In this document: positions 1 to 9,949 of the stretch, one piece after another
How positions within the stretch are numbered: position 1 is the stretch's first letter
Layout of the letters: every line of letters starts with the position of its first letter
Source: Bifidobacterium bifidum ATCC 29521 = JCM 1255 = DSM 20456
Lineage (GTDB): Bacteria > Actinomycetota > Actinomycetes > Actinomycetales > Bifidobacteriaceae
Assembly: GCF_001025135.1 (NCBI RefSeq)
Contig: NZ_AP012323.1
Coordinates: 434,001 to 498,000, forward strand
Direction: 5' to 3'
DNA: 64,000 bases
Notes under the pieces: model-generated
Told to the model about the DNA's origin: nothing
Database searches by the model: none
What the model saw: the letters and a program-made list of their open reading frames with translations, nothing else
Translations under genes and position numbers: made by a program

Positions 1-13
1 AAGGACCAATACC

Positions 14-1711
14 ATGGCCATCAATCCGCCAGTTGACGCCACCAAGACCCCCGAGTGGGCCGCGCTGCAGAAGCACTATGACGAGCTGCAGGCCGAGGGC
101 GTCAGCCTCAAGCAGTGGTTCGCCGATGACGCCGAGCGCGTCGACAAGCTGTCGTTCGACGCCGGCGACCTGCACTTCGACCTGTCCAAGAACCTGATCA
201 AGCCGGAGACCCTCCAGCTGTTCGCCGACCTCGCCAAGGCCGTCAAGCTCGACGAGCGCACCAAGGCGATGTACACCGGCGTGCACATCAACAACACCGA
301 GGACCGCGCCGTGCTGCACACCGTGCTGCGCCGCCCGGTCGAGGACGAGGGCAAGTACATCGTCGACGGTCAGGACACCGTCAAGGACGTGCGCGAGGTG
401 CTTGACCGCATCTACGCCTTCGCCGACGAAGTGCGTTCCGGCAAGTGGACCGGCGTGACCGGCAAGAAGATCGAGACCGTCGTCAACATCGGCATCGGCG
501 GCTCCGACCTGGGCCCCGTCATGGTGTACGAGGCGCTCAAGCCCTACGCGGACGCCGGCATCTCCGCCCGTTACATCTCCAACATCGACCCGAACGACCT
601 GGCCGAGAAGACCAAGGGCCTCGACCCGGAGACCACCCTGTTCATCATCGTCTCCAAGACCTTCACCACGCTGGAGACCCTGACCAACGCCCGTGAGGCC
701 CGCACCTGGCTGCTCGAGGAGCTCAAGGCCAAGGGTGCCATCGACGGTTCCGACGAGAAGAACGCCGAAGCCATCAAGAAGCACTTCGTCGCCGTCTCCA
801 CCAACCTGGAGAAGGTCGCCGAGTTCGGCATCGACCCGAACAACGCCTTCGGCTTCTGGAACTGGGTCGGCGGCCGTTACTCCGTCGACTCCGCCGTCGG
901 CACCTCCCTGGCCGTGGTCTTCGGACCTGCCCGCTTCGAGGAGTTCCTGCACGGCTTCCACGAGATCGACGAATACTTCGCCAACACCCCGTTCGAGAAG
1001 AACGTCGTCGTGCTGCTCGGCATGCTGAACGTGTGGTACCGCAACTTCTTCAAGGTCGCCTCCCACGCCGTGCTGCCGTACGACCAGTACCTGCACCGCT
1101 TCCCGGCCTACCTGCAACAGCTGACCATGGAATCCAACGGCAAGTCCGTGCGCTGGGACGGCACCCCCGTCACCTCCGAGACCGGCGAAATCTTCTGGGG
1201 CGAGCCCGGCACCAACGGCCAGCACGCCTTCTACCAGCTGATCCACCAGGGCACCCAGCTCATCCCGGCCGACTTCATCGCGTTCGTGAACACCCCGAAC
1301 CCGACCAAGGACGGCGACCAGGACGTGCATGAGCTGTTCCTCGGCAACTACTTCGCGCAGACCAAGGCGCTGGCATTCGGCAAGACCGCTGACGAGGTCC
1401 GCGCCGAAGGCACCCCGGAAGAGATCGTTCCGGCCCGCGTGTTCTCCGGCAACCGCCCGACCACCTCGATCTTCGGTGTGGCTCTGACCCCGTTCGCGCT
1501 TGGCGAGCTCATCGCCCTGTACGAGCACATCACCTTCGTTGAGGGTACCGTGTGGGGCCTCGACTCCTACGACCAGTGGGGCGTCGAGCTCGGCAAGCAG
1601 CTCGCCAAGCAGATCACCCCGGCCATCTCTCAGGACGACGACGCCCTCGCCGCCCAGGACGCCTCCACCCAGTCCCTGATCAAGTTCTACCGCGCCAACC
1701 GCGAGTTCTGA
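14..1711 (+). CDS. pgi: Glucose-6-phosphate isomerase
   Basis: This enzyme interconverts glucose-6-P and fructose-6-P in the cytosol; in bifidobacteria it supplies F6P to the phosphoketolase (bifid) shunt. The 565-residue product is full length for the family. It has the SIS-type motif [12 protein letters not shown] near residue 157, GGRYSVDS near 288, MESNGKSV near 373 and the [16 protein letters not shown] block near 400-415. An AAGGA ribosome-binding site precedes the ATG. Codon use is strongly biased to C-ending codons, as in a highly expressed gene. The 3' end, including the stop codon, is copied in inverted orientation just downstream (separate entry). Confidence 0.98.
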   Translation: MAINPPVDATKTPEWAALQKHYDELQAEGVSLKQWFADDAERVDKLSFDAGDLHFDLSKNLIKPETLQLFADLAKAVKLDERTKAMYTGVHINNTEDRAVLHTVLRRPVEDEGKYIVDGQDTVKDVREVLDRIYAFADEVRSGKWTGVTGKKIETVVNIGIGGSDLGPVMVYEALKPYADAGISARYISNIDPNDLAEKTKGLDPETTLFIIVSKTFTTLETLTNAREARTWLLEELKAKGAIDGSDEKNAEAIKKHFVAVSTNLEKVAEFGIDPNNAFGFWNWVGGRYSVDSAVGTSLAVVFGPARFEEFLHGFHEIDEYFANTPFEKNVVVLLGMLNVWYRNFFKVASHAVLPYDQYLHRFPAYLQQLTMESNGKSVRWDGTPVTSETGEIFWGEPGTNGQHAFYQLIHQGTQLIPADFIAFVNTPNPTKDGDQDVHELFLGNYFAQTKALAFGKTADEVRAEGTPEEIVPARVFSGNRPTTSIFGVALTPFALGELIALYEHITFVEGTVWGLDSYDQWGVELGKQLAKQITPAISQDDDALAAQDASTQSLIKFYRANREF

Positions 1712-1755
1712 TCTCCGCTCCTGCGTCGCTTCAATCAGAACTCGCGGTTGGCGCG
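1691..1755. repeat. 22-bp perfect inverted repeat overlapping the pgi stop codon
   Basis: Positions 1691-1712 (last codons and stop of pgi) are repeated exactly in inverse orientation at 1734-1755, separated by 21 nt. A third, direct partial copy (CGCGAGTTCTGAT) lies at about 1800-1812. The mRNA could fold a 22-bp hairpin over the stop codon. It may act as an mRNA 3' stabiliser or terminator, or be the scar of a template switch. Confidence 0.8.
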
Positions 1756-1848
1756 CCGCGCTGTGTTGTTTGATGGTCGGTCTGGCGACCGTCCATGTCG
1801 CGAGTTCTGATTCGTCGGTTCGGCTCTAGCAGCTGACCACATGAATAC

Positions 1849-1882
1849 ATGTGCCCCGGCCTCTTCGGATGCCGGGGCACAT
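1849..1882 (+). terminator. Hairpin terminator after pgi
   Basis: A perfect 12-bp stem (1849-1860 with 1871-1882) around a 10-nt loop, followed by a weak AT-rich tract. It is the likely pgi terminator. The rest of 1712-2203 holds no convincing gene: only this hairpin, the inverted pgi repeat and one REP-like half-arm. Confidence 0.7.
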
Positions 1883-2067
1883 TGCTATATATTCCGTGCG
1901 ACGTTATATCTATGACCTGTGAACTGGGGTGGTGTTCCGGGTCAATGAGATCAGCCGTGGGAAACCGCTTCATTGCAGTGTTCCTTGCATTTTCATGCGC
2001 ACTCTTTGGGGTAATCGATACATTTTCATGAGGACCTTGTATTTGGGGTGTCGGGATATCTGTGATT

Positions 2068-2100
2068 GACCCCCCCCAGTCTCGCTTCGCTCGACAGTCC
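2068..2100. repeat. Solitary REP-like arm
   Basis: GACC, a C8 run and AGTCTCGCTTCGCTCGACAG resemble one arm of the palindromic elements at 42442-42537 and 55391-55467 (shared CCCCAGTC-TCGC-TTCGC-TCGACAG pattern). No matching second arm was seen nearby, so this is a half or decayed copy. Confidence 0.5.
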
Positions 2101-2203
2101 CCGGGCTTAACATCGTGGGATTGGCCTAGCGGGGTTGTGTTGTGGCTGATAAGATGGCGTCGATTATGTCGGATTGGGATTCGGGCAATGGGAGATGGTG
2201 GTG

Positions 2204-3346
2204 ATGAAGGCGCAGAAGAGTTGGGATACGCCGGTCGCCGATGAGACCCGCGATGTGAGCGATGCCTCCGAGGACATTCACGGCATCACCGATGACATCA
2301 CCGACGACGCCGAATCCGCCGAGGTCGATGCCGAGGCCGTCACACTGCTGCGCAAACGGCACCGCCGGATGACGCTGCTGGTCGTCGTGGTCATCGTCGC
2401 ATCGCTGGTGAGTGGATTCTGCTGGCGGCGCAGCCTCCAGACCGGCTCCCCTGTCAACTGTTCGCACCAGACCGGAGTCGCGGACGAGAAGGACTACTGT
2501 TATGGCGGGTTCAAGCCGTTGCAGCCGTCCGGCCCTCAGCTGGGCCGATCCCAGGCCGGCCCGTATTTCGCAAAGGCGGTGAAAGGCACGGCCGCGGCAT
2601 ACGACGCCGTGCGCCTCGCCGCGGTCGGCGGCGACAAGGATGCGGTGAACAAGTCCGCCGCCAAGGCCCGTGACCTCTCGCAACAGGCGGCGGAGACCCT
2701 CGCCGCCCGCACCTGGCCGAAATCACTGACCAAGCAGATCCGCATGGTCATCATCGAATATCAGGAGCGCGCGGCGATCTATACCAACCTCGCCGGCAAC
2801 CGCAACGGCGAGGCGATCGACTGGATGGTGTTCGGCGAATTCAGGCCATCCGGAGCGCAGCAGGTAATCCGCAGCGCGCTGAAACTGCCCGACGAGCCGG
2901 AGACGGCCGTCCCGTTCGACATACGGGACATTGCCGACGGCGGAGCCTGCAAGGGACTGGAGACCACCAAGGACGGCGGTCAGCAGGAAGTCGACCGGCA
3001 CTGTTTCACCGTCACCGTGACCGACCAGGTCCCGGCCGAGATAACGGGGCTGTCCATCAAATTCAATCTTCTGAGCGAAGACGGCACCATCCGCGAGACC
3101 GGCGTGAGGGCCAGCTCCGACATCCAGTTCGATGACGATGGCGACATCATCGAGCACGGCGGCATCCATAAGGGGGACACGGTGAAGCTCACCATGGAAA
3201 TCGACCCGAAACTGCTGCGCGGCGGCGACCGTTTCGTGCCGTCGGCATGGTATGTGGAGGACAAGGCGGGGGAGCAGCACCTCGCATCGTTCACTGCGGT
3301 CCAATCAGGCGGCTATGACGTGCTGAACGCGTTCAAGGTCAGGTGA
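2204..3346 (+). CDS. Membrane-anchored protein of unknown function (paralogue of 4362-5480)
   Basis: The start is ATG 2204 because GGAG at 2191-2194 is correctly spaced; the frame is open back to a TTG at 2174. The ~380-residue product has an acidic cytoplasmic N-terminus (about 55 residues), one transmembrane segment (MTLLVVVVIVASLVSGF) and a large external domain with several Cys. The external part shares a layout with the protein at 4362-5480: a Y-x3-AVK helix, a KA...AARTWP motif and a C-terminal beta-rich region with ITGLSIKFNL. It is followed by 3352-4350 with almost no gap, so the three genes form an operon. No known family was recognised; a surface or sensory role is inference. Confidence 0.8.
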   Translation: MKAQKSWDTPVADETRDVSDASEDIHGITDDITDDAESAEVDAEAVTLLRKRHRRMTLLVVVVIVASLVSGFCWRRSLQTGSPVNCSHQTGVADEKDYCYGGFKPLQPSGPQLGRSQAGPYFAKAVKGTAAAYDAVRLAAVGGDKDAVNKSAAKARDLSQQAAETLAARTWPKSLTKQIRMVIIEYQERAAIYTNLAGNRNGEAIDWMVFGEFRPSGAQQVIRSALKLPDEPETAVPFDIRDIADGGACKGLETTKDGGQQEVDRHCFTVTVTDQVPAEITGLSIKFNLLSEDGTIRETGVRASSDIQFDDDGDIIEHGGIHKGDTVKLTMEIDPKLLRGGDRFVPSAWYVEDKAGEQHLASFTAVQSGGYDVLNAFKVR

Positions 3347-3351
3347 CGGCA

Positions 3352-4350
3352 ATGTCAGAACATGATTTCGACGGCGACGATGACATCTTCAGCAAGTCCG
3401 GCCGGTTCGGCGGGAACGCCGAGAAACGCAAGGACCCCGCCAAACCAGGCGGCTTCGGGAAATCCGGCAATGCGGGGAAGCCCAAGGACTCCACCGCATC
3501 TTCGGCCGGCGAAGGCGACGCGGAGGCGATGCGCCATCTGGAGCACGAGTTCGCCGCGATCGACCGCGAATCGCATCGCACGGTGGCCGTCGTGTTCGCG
3601 GCCATCGCGGCCGTGGTGGCGTTGATCTTCTTCGGGCTCCAGATCCGCGACAAAACCACGCTGCTGATATTCCATGACAACCCGCCGATCGGCTACCTGC
3701 CGGTCAGTGAATATTCGCTGCGACAGCCGTCCACAGGCAAGCCGATCAGCTCGGCGCGCACATGGCATTACCCCAGCCAGTACACGATTCTCAGCGACGA
3801 CGCCACCAGCAGCGGCGTCAAGCGCGGCGCACGGTGCCGTATCGACAAGAGGGATTGCGATCATGCGCTGGTCACGTCCCGCGGCGTCCAGCCGGGCGAC
3901 AGCTGGGGCGACTTCGTGAAGCGATACGGCGACGTGACCGCGTACGAGATAACGGTCGACGACAACGAGAGTGGCCGGGACGATTCGTACATGTCCGATG
4001 AGGACCAGGCCGCGGCGTCCGACCTGCGCGAGCAACACGGGATTACCATAGACGATTTCGACCGTGACTATATACAGACCGGCAAGGTCGACCTGTCCCG
4101 GAACCGGCTGACCGTCAGGTTCCGGGCGGTGCTCTACGACACGACCGTGCTGTACACCGAGGCCGACCAGTGGGGAGGCTATCTCGACTCCACCCAGGAA
4201 CGGCATTGGCGTATCGGTGGCCGGTACGGCACGATGTTGGCGCCGAACCGGCAGAGCTTCAACCTGGAATTCGAGTTCGCCAACAGCGCGACATGGGAAG
4301 GGCTGGGCGATGGTGACCTGATCAGCATCTCCAGTTCACTGTACAACTAG
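3352..4350 (+). CDS. Membrane-anchored protein of unknown function (middle gene)
   Basis: The product is about 332 residues; ATG 3352 sits 8 nt after an AGG and 5 nt after the upstream stop codon. A charged, Gly/Lys-rich cytoplasmic segment is followed by one transmembrane helix (VVFAAIAAVVALIFFGL) near residue 85 and an external domain. This domain contains a Cys pair (CRIDKRDC) and a stretch of the type TSRGVQPGDSWGDFVKRYG. That resembles the short 'GI-x-G-D-x3-D-V-x-K-x-YG' repeat found in some secreted bacterial lipoproteins (family resemblance only). It is not similar to its two neighbours. Function unknown. Confidence 0.8.
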   Translation: MSEHDFDGDDDIFSKSGRFGGNAEKRKDPAKPGGFGKSGNAGKPKDSTASSAGEGDAEAMRHLEHEFAAIDRESHRTVAVVFAAIAAVVALIFFGLQIRDKTTLLIFHDNPPIGYLPVSEYSLRQPSTGKPISSARTWHYPSQYTILSDDATSSGVKRGARCRIDKRDCDHALVTSRGVQPGDSWGDFVKRYGDVTAYEITVDDNESGRDDSYMSDEDQAAASDLREQHGITIDDFDRDYIQTGKVDLSRNRLTVRFRAVLYDTTVLYTEADQWGGYLDSTQERHWRIGGRYGTMLAPNRQSFNLEFEFANSATWEGLGDGDLISISSSLYN

Positions 4351-4361
4351 CGAGGTTATGC

Positions 4362-5480
4362 ATGGCAAGGTTACACGACAGTCGGCACGGTTCCGATGCG
4401 GACGGCATCGATGACGACGATATGCCGCTCACCCATGAGCAGGCCGTCGTCGAAGCCGACGCCGAACTCCGGCGTATGACTTACCACCCGGTGCGCAAGG
4501 CGGTGGGCATCGTCGTGGCGATGGGCGTCGCCATAGGCGCGTCGCTGGGTGTCGGGTATATGTTCGGCGGCGATCCGGGCGGCATCGTGACCGCGATCAC
4601 GGGCGTGGTGTGCCCGCAGGACGCCAAATACGCCCTGGACGGCGACGCGCCGTTTGTCAACACGTCCGACACCTCGGAGCATCCCGCCAAGGGGGCCAGG
4701 CTCAGCGAGAAGGACGCGGGGCAGTACTATCTGGAAGCCGTCAAGCCGTCGATCCAGCCGTTGCGCGACGCGATGAACACCTTGTACGGCGGTGATCTGA
4801 AGGCCACGAGGGCCGCCGCGGGAAAGGCCGCCACCGTGCTGCGCGCCACCGCCAAGGCGCTGCGGTCACGCACCTGGCCCGATGAGGTCGCCAATGCGGC
4901 GGCCGTCGTCGCCAACGAATACGACGCCAAGGCCCGGCAGGCCTCGTATGTCGCCGACTCGGTCACGCCGTCCGCCAGCGACGAGCTGATCTCGCTCGAT
5001 GCCTACGGCGTCAGCGAAGCGGATGTCTACCTGCGCGGCAAGCTCGGGCTGCCCGCCGCCGAGGCGCCGTCCGCGCCGCTGGAGATCACGGGCATCGAGG
5101 ACCGGGGCATCCAGCAGGGGGCGGATGCCGGCGGGTCGACCGTGGACACCGGAAAGCGCATCATCGCCGTGACCGTGCGCAGCCACGTGCCCGGCACGCT
5201 CAGCGGGCTGAACCTGACGTTCGATCTCAAGAAGGGCAAGACGACGCTCGGACGCATCAGCGGAATCATGGACGACATCGCGCTCGCCGAAGGGCAATCC
5301 ATCGTGGTTCCGGTCCCCGTCGATATCGGCGGGGACGACGGCGGGATTGCCGGCGCCACCATGAGCTGGGACAGCTGGTCGTTGACCGATTGGCGCGGAG
5401 AAAGCCATATTGCGGCGGCCAGCGACGACTTCGCCGAATACGCCCCGGACAAGGTGATGGGTACGTTCACATTGCGGTAG
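4362..5480 (+). CDS. Membrane-anchored protein of unknown function (paralogue of 2204-3346)
   Basis: The 372-residue product starts 11 nt after the previous stop codon, with GAGG at 4352. It has an N-terminal acidic region, a transmembrane segment (AVGIVVAMGVAIGASLGVGYMFGG) near residues 45-68 and an external domain with KALRSRTWPDE and LSGLNLTFDLKKGK motifs that match ARTWPK and ITGLSIKFNL of the first gene of the operon. The duplication around an unrelated middle gene suggests three partners of one envelope complex (inference). Confidence 0.8.
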   Translation: MARLHDSRHGSDADGIDDDDMPLTHEQAVVEADAELRRMTYHPVRKAVGIVVAMGVAIGASLGVGYMFGGDPGGIVTAITGVVCPQDAKYALDGDAPFVNTSDTSEHPAKGARLSEKDAGQYYLEAVKPSIQPLRDAMNTLYGGDLKATRAAAGKAATVLRATAKALRSRTWPDEVANAAAVVANEYDAKARQASYVADSVTPSASDELISLDAYGVSEADVYLRGKLGLPAAEAPSAPLEITGIEDRGIQQGADAGGSTVDTGKRIIAVTVRSHVPGTLSGLNLTFDLKKGKTTLGRISGIMDDIALAEGQSIVVPVPVDIGGDDGGIAGATMSWDSWSLTDWRGESHIAAASDDFAEYAPDKVMGTFTLR

Positions 5481-5643
5481 ACGCCGGGGCCAGAAGCCCG
5501 CGAGCGAATTTGTGGTGAAGGATACAGGCTCCACAACATGGCGGACTCGTCCGCTATGACAGGAACACAGGAATCGCCGGTCCATGACTCATTCTCGTCA
5601 TGCCGGGGATTCAAATAGCCGATGAAGGAGCAGGAAGGTTCCT

Positions 5644-6358
5644 ATGCAATTCAAGAAACTCATCGCCGGCGTCGCGGCGGTTGCGGCTGCCTTGGGCGGC
5701 ATGGCCTTGGGGACCATGACGGTCAATGCCGATACCGATACGCTCACAGTGCCCGAAACGGCCACGCCGTCAACCATTACCCTGAACAAGGCCGATGATG
5801 CCGATACATCGAAAAGCACGTATACGGCATATCGTATCGCCGCGTACATCGACCCGGTCGCGAATGCCGACGGGCAAGCTGACTTCCTTTGGCCTGAAGG
5901 CCGTGGACAGCGACAAGTGGGACGGCAACATTCGCGAGGCCATCGCCGTGGCCGGCAAGGATGGGCAGAAGCTCGTCCTGCTGTACAACGCCGTCGTCGC
6001 CAAAGCCGCCGTCGACGATCAGGTGACGAACTCCGCGACCGCCAATTACAATGGCGGCGCCGATTCCGAGGCCGCCACCACGGTCGTCAAGCTGGGATTC
6101 TTCACCATGAAGAAGATCGACAAGCAGCACAACGGCATCGGCGGCGCCCTGTTCTCTGTCAGCGACAGCGGCGGCAACGCCGTCGTCTTCGAGAAGGGCT
6201 CCGCTAACGGCAGCTGGGTCCGTGCCGCCGACCAGAGCGTCAAGGTGGACAACGTGACCTACTTCACGAGTATTCCGACCAACGCAGGCGGGCTTTCCCA
6301 CTGGCGAGCCACGCGGCTGATCATTCGCGGCGGGCAGATTCATGACGCGGATTCATGA
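5644..6358 (+). pseudogene. Pilin / isopeptide-forming surface protein, frameshifted and truncated
   Basis: A strong AGGAAGG precedes ATG 5644. The product begins with a clear Sec signal peptide (MQFKKLIAGVAAVAAALGG... VNAD) and a TLTVPETATPSTITLNKAD opening typical of bifidobacterial fimbrial subunits. The frame breaks at a GGG run (5872-5874): frame 1 gives DPVANADGQ, while the +1 frame gives GKLTSFGLKAV and continues to MKKIDKQHNGIGGALFSVSD, a SpaA-like isopeptide domain. Removing one G would restore a ~237-codon ORF. Even then it ends without the rest of the domain, an LPXTG motif or a membrane anchor, and no sortase is nearby, so the gene is dead. Confidence 0.75.
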
Positions 6359-6367
6359 CGGTCACGT

Positions 6368-7104
6368 TTAATCCACGGCGGTGATTTGCTCGGCATCCCA
6401 TTTGACGCCGAGGACCTCGGGCGTGGTGATGACTGTTTCGATGCTGCTTTCGATGTCGATGTTGCTGCTCATGTGGGTGGCGACGACGGTGGTGATGACC
6501 ACCAGATCATCGGGAAGATCCGAAGCCGCGATGGACTGGACGATGAAACCGGGCTGATGCAGGGCGTTGAACACCAGCGCGCGGATGGCCTGCTCGTCCT
6601 TACGCAGGCATTTGACCTCAAGGGTGTAACGGATGCCCTCGGCCTCATGCGATTGCGCGGTGCGCCGGGCGTCGATGGCCGCGCCGATCGGCCGGAGCAT
6701 CATGTTGGCGAGCATGATGGCGGTGGCCCCGATTGCGGCGGCCGCTTCCATGCCGGAGCCGCACAACGTGCCGACCGCCGCCGACGCCCATAGCGTGGCC
6801 GCGGTGTTGAGCCCGGACACGGACACACCCTGCTTGAGGATTACGCCCGCGCCGAGGAAGCCGATGCCGGACGCCACCTGCGCGGCCACGCGCGTGGGTC
6901 TCCGGTGCCGGCCGCGAGCGTATAGACGCCAACAGTGGTGAACAGGCAGGAACCCAACGACACCAGCGCGTTCGTGCGGATGCCCGCGCTGCGTGCGCGC
7001 AGCTGCCGTTCCAATCCGATGAGCGCGCCGAGCCCGATGCTGAGCAGGATGCGCAGGGTTATGGCGAACACCTGTGATGTGACGATTGCGGTCCAGACTG
7101 TCAT
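6368..7104 (-). pseudogene. mgtC: MgtC/SapB-family membrane protein, single frameshift
   Basis: From ATG 7104 (GAAGGA ribosome-binding site), the N-terminal part reads RILLSIGLGALIGLERQLRARSAGIRTNALVSLGSCLF, the hallmark MgtC region. The frame is lost at the GGG at 6897-6899 (+ strand) after AGTGDP, and the next frame resumes exactly with TRVAAQVASGIGFLGAGVILK. One missing base explains it. The C-terminal part continues with the remaining helices and an ACT-like tail. Restored length is about 245 residues, normal for the family. MgtC proteins act in Mg2+-stress adaptation. It lies downstream of an mgtA pseudogene. A sequencing indel cannot be excluded. Confidence 0.8.
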
Positions 7105-7177
7105 GATCAGTTCCTTCGTTTGAATGGATGCGGGAGACGGTGGTGGTACGGGGAGAGGATGATAACGCGGGGGTGCC

Positions 7178-7225
7178 CGCCCGGCGCTCCTGCGGATTCC
7201 ATCGGTTCCGCAGGAGCGCCGGGCG
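7178..7225 (-). terminator. 19-bp hairpin after mgtA
   Basis: Perfect 19-bp arms (7178-7196 and 7207-7225) with a 10-nt loop, immediately downstream of the mgtA reading frame and before mgtC. No U-run follows, so it may be an attenuator or processing hairpin rather than a strong terminator. Confidence 0.6.
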
Positions 7226-7233
7226 GTCAGAAG

Positions 7234-9862
7234 TCACAGCAGCGGCTGCTGACGGTGCAGATACAGGGTTCTGACGGCAAGTACCGTCACGGCATAACCG
7301 GCGATGACGATGGCGAGCAGCGCGAACAGCGACACCGGAGGTACGTGGAAACCCATCCATGCGCCGACCGGCGTGAACGGCAGCGCCGTGGCGATAGTCA
7401 GCGCCGCGAGCGACGTGCAGACCAGCGGCACCGACGCGCGGCTCCCGATGAACGGGACGCGTTCGGTGCGCAGCATGTGCAGTGCCGTGATCTGGGTCCA
7501 CATCGACACGACGAACCATCCCGTCTGGAACGCGGCGACGAACAGCAGACGCGACCCATCCCCGTGCAGCTCCGGGAACCTCCCGCCTGCGACGGCCGGG
7601 CAGAGCAGGGTGAGCAACACGGTGAAGGTGACCATATCGAACAGCGAGCTCACCGGCCCGAAGCGACTCATGAACCGGGCGATAGACGCCGTGTCCCACC
7701 GGGCGGGGGAGCGCAGGACATCGCCGTCGACGCGGTCCCATGGGATCGCGAGACAGGCCAGGTCGTATATGAGGTTCAGCAGCACCATCTGCACGGGTGC
7801 CATGGGCACGAACGGCAGGAACGCGCCGGCGATCATCACCGAGATGATATTGCCGAAATTCGAGCTCAGCGCCAGCTTGATGTACTTCATCATGTTGACG
7901 CAGGTGCGCCTGCTTTGCGTGATGCCGCGCAGCAGCACGTCGAGGTTCTTGTGCGTGAGCATGACATCCGCCGACTGTCGGACGGCCTCGGAGCCGGTGC
8001 TGGCGCTGATGGCGATTTCGCTGGCGTGCATGGCCGGCAGGTCGTTGACGCCGTCGCCCATGTATCCCACGCAATGCCCCTCGCGGCGCAGCAGTGAGAC
8101 GATACGCGCCTTATGCTCGGGAGTGAGCTTGGCGAACACGTTCACGCGGCGCAGTTCGGTGCCGAGCGCGGTGTCCGTCATGTCGTCCAGCGTTCGGCCG
8201 GTGACCACCCGTCGAGCATTGATGCCGACTTTCCGGGCGACGGTACGGGCCACTTGTGGCTCGTCGCCGGTGAGCATGGTCACGGTGATGCCGGCATTGT
8301 GCATGTGGGCGATCGTGTCGGCGGCATCGGGCTTGGGCAGGTCCAGGAAAGTGAGGTAGCCCAGCAGGGTGAGCGCGCGGTCGTCCTGCACTGTGGTCTG
8401 GTCTGTCACAGAGCGCTGCGCCACGAGCAGGACGCGGTATCCGTGCGTCGCCTTGTCGGCCATCAGCCGCTCATATGTTCCGCGCAGTCGATCGGTCAGC
8501 GGCTCTGCGGTTCCATTGCGCATGACGGTGTCGCAGCGGGGCAGCATTTCGGAGACGGCGCCCTTGACGACCATGATGCGGCTGACGTTCCCGGACGTTC
8601 CGGCGCCGGCGCCGCTGGTCTCACTGATATCGCTGCCACCTGTGTGCTCGCGGTCCGCGCGGTGATGGCTCTTCGCGACGATGACGGTCGCCCGGCGTCG
8701 TATCGGATCGAAAGGCGTGCCTCCCTCGACCTGTACGTCGCCGGTATCGTTTGCCGAGTCACCTTCGGCTGCGACGATGGCGTCATCCCACGGATTGCTC
8801 GTCGTGTGGGGAATCAGTGTGGTCAGCCATGCCGCATGCAGCACGTAGGACGAGTTCAACCCGCTCATGCTCTGCGCCCGGTCGAGCTTGATGACGCCGC
8901 TGGTAAGTGTGCCGGTCTTGTCGACGCACAGCACGTCCATGCCGCCCAGCGTCTCGATGGCGTCGAGCCGCCTGACGATGGCCTTGCCGGAGGCCATCGT
9001 CCGCGCGCCCCGGGACAGGCAGACGGTGACGATCAGCGGCAGCATCTCCGGCGTGAGCCCCACCGCCACGGATACGCCGAACAGCAGGGCCTGCAGCCAG
9101 TCGCCGCCCGCGATGCCGGTGACCAGCATGGACACGGGCACGGTGACCGCCGTGAACGCCATCAGCATCCAGGACGTGGAGTTCATGCCGCGCTCGAAGC
9201 GCGTGCGCGGCCGCTGCCATTGGAACGCGCGTGACAGTCCGCCGAACAGTGCGCTGCGGCCTGTGGCGATGACGACTGCCAACGCGGAACCCGAAATCAC
9301 CGTCGTGCCCATGAACACCAGGCACGCCGCGTCCGTCAACGCGGTGTCCCTGTCGCCGGCGGCGAGCAGGGCGGCAGCATCCTTGCGCACGGGCATGCTT
9401 TCGCCAGTGAGCGCCCCCGTGCGATGCGCAGGTCTCGGCTCTCCAGCAGCTTGCAGTCGGCCGGGACGGTGTCTCCGACGGACAACGTCACGATGTCGCC
9501 CACGACAAGCTCTTCGGACGGAATCTGCCGCTCGCCGGCACCGACCCGCCGCACCGTCGCCGTGGTACTCACCATGGTGGCCAGCGCCGTCGCAGCATGC
9601 GAGCTTCGGGAGTCGTGCACGTATCGGATCAGACCGGACACCACCATGAGCAGGATGATGCCCGCGGTCACCGGCGTGCCGGTATGGTGTTGCCGCCGTA
9701 AGCCCGACGCGCCTGGCGAACCTCGTCGGGTTCCAAGCCGGATTCGTGCGCATACACCAAGGCGAGCGTGGCCTCTGGCGTGGCATGGGCGGCGAAATTC
9801 AGTCGCTGGGTGATGCTGGCGTGGCGCTCGCCGCGCCAGCGTATCAGCCGTAGCGTGTTCAT
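7234..9862 (-). pseudogene. mgtA: Mg2+-transporting P-type ATPase, broken
   Basis: The start is ATG 9862 behind AAGGAGGA. Recognisable parts in order: the N-terminal GLEPDEVRQARRAYGGNTI block; then, after a frameshift near 9680, the M2 region (AGIILLMVVSGLIRYVHDSRSS) and TTATVRR actuator start; then a second frameshift at CCCCC 9414-9418; then LTGESMPVRK, the phosphorylation site DKTGTLTSG, MLTGDEP and GDGVNDLPAMHAS, and the C-terminal helices. About 40-50 residues containing helix M1 are missing between GGNTI and the M2 region, judged against the usual MgtA layout. Deletion plus two shifts means no functional pump. Confidence 0.85.
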
Positions 9863-9949
9863 GATTCCTCCTTGGCGATTCGGGGCGGTCCGTTCCGCTG
9901 TCGGGTTGATCGTTGTTTCCATTGTGGCGGTTGGCTGAGGCGGGTCAAC

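Noticed and set aside
1849..2031. 60-codon ORF after pgi
   Set aside because: It begins inside the pgi terminator hairpin, has no ribosome-binding site and no recognisable sequence.
6368..8074. Single 568-codon minus-strand ORF as one protein
   Set aside because: Only its C-terminal part is MgtC; the N-terminal part is an out-of-frame reading of mgtA. The biological unit is the frameshifted mgtC at 6368-7104.
9863..9949. Mg2+-sensing M-box riboswitch before mgtA
   Set aside because: Only 87 bp separate mgtA from the upstream gene, too short for an M-box, and no matching structure was seen.
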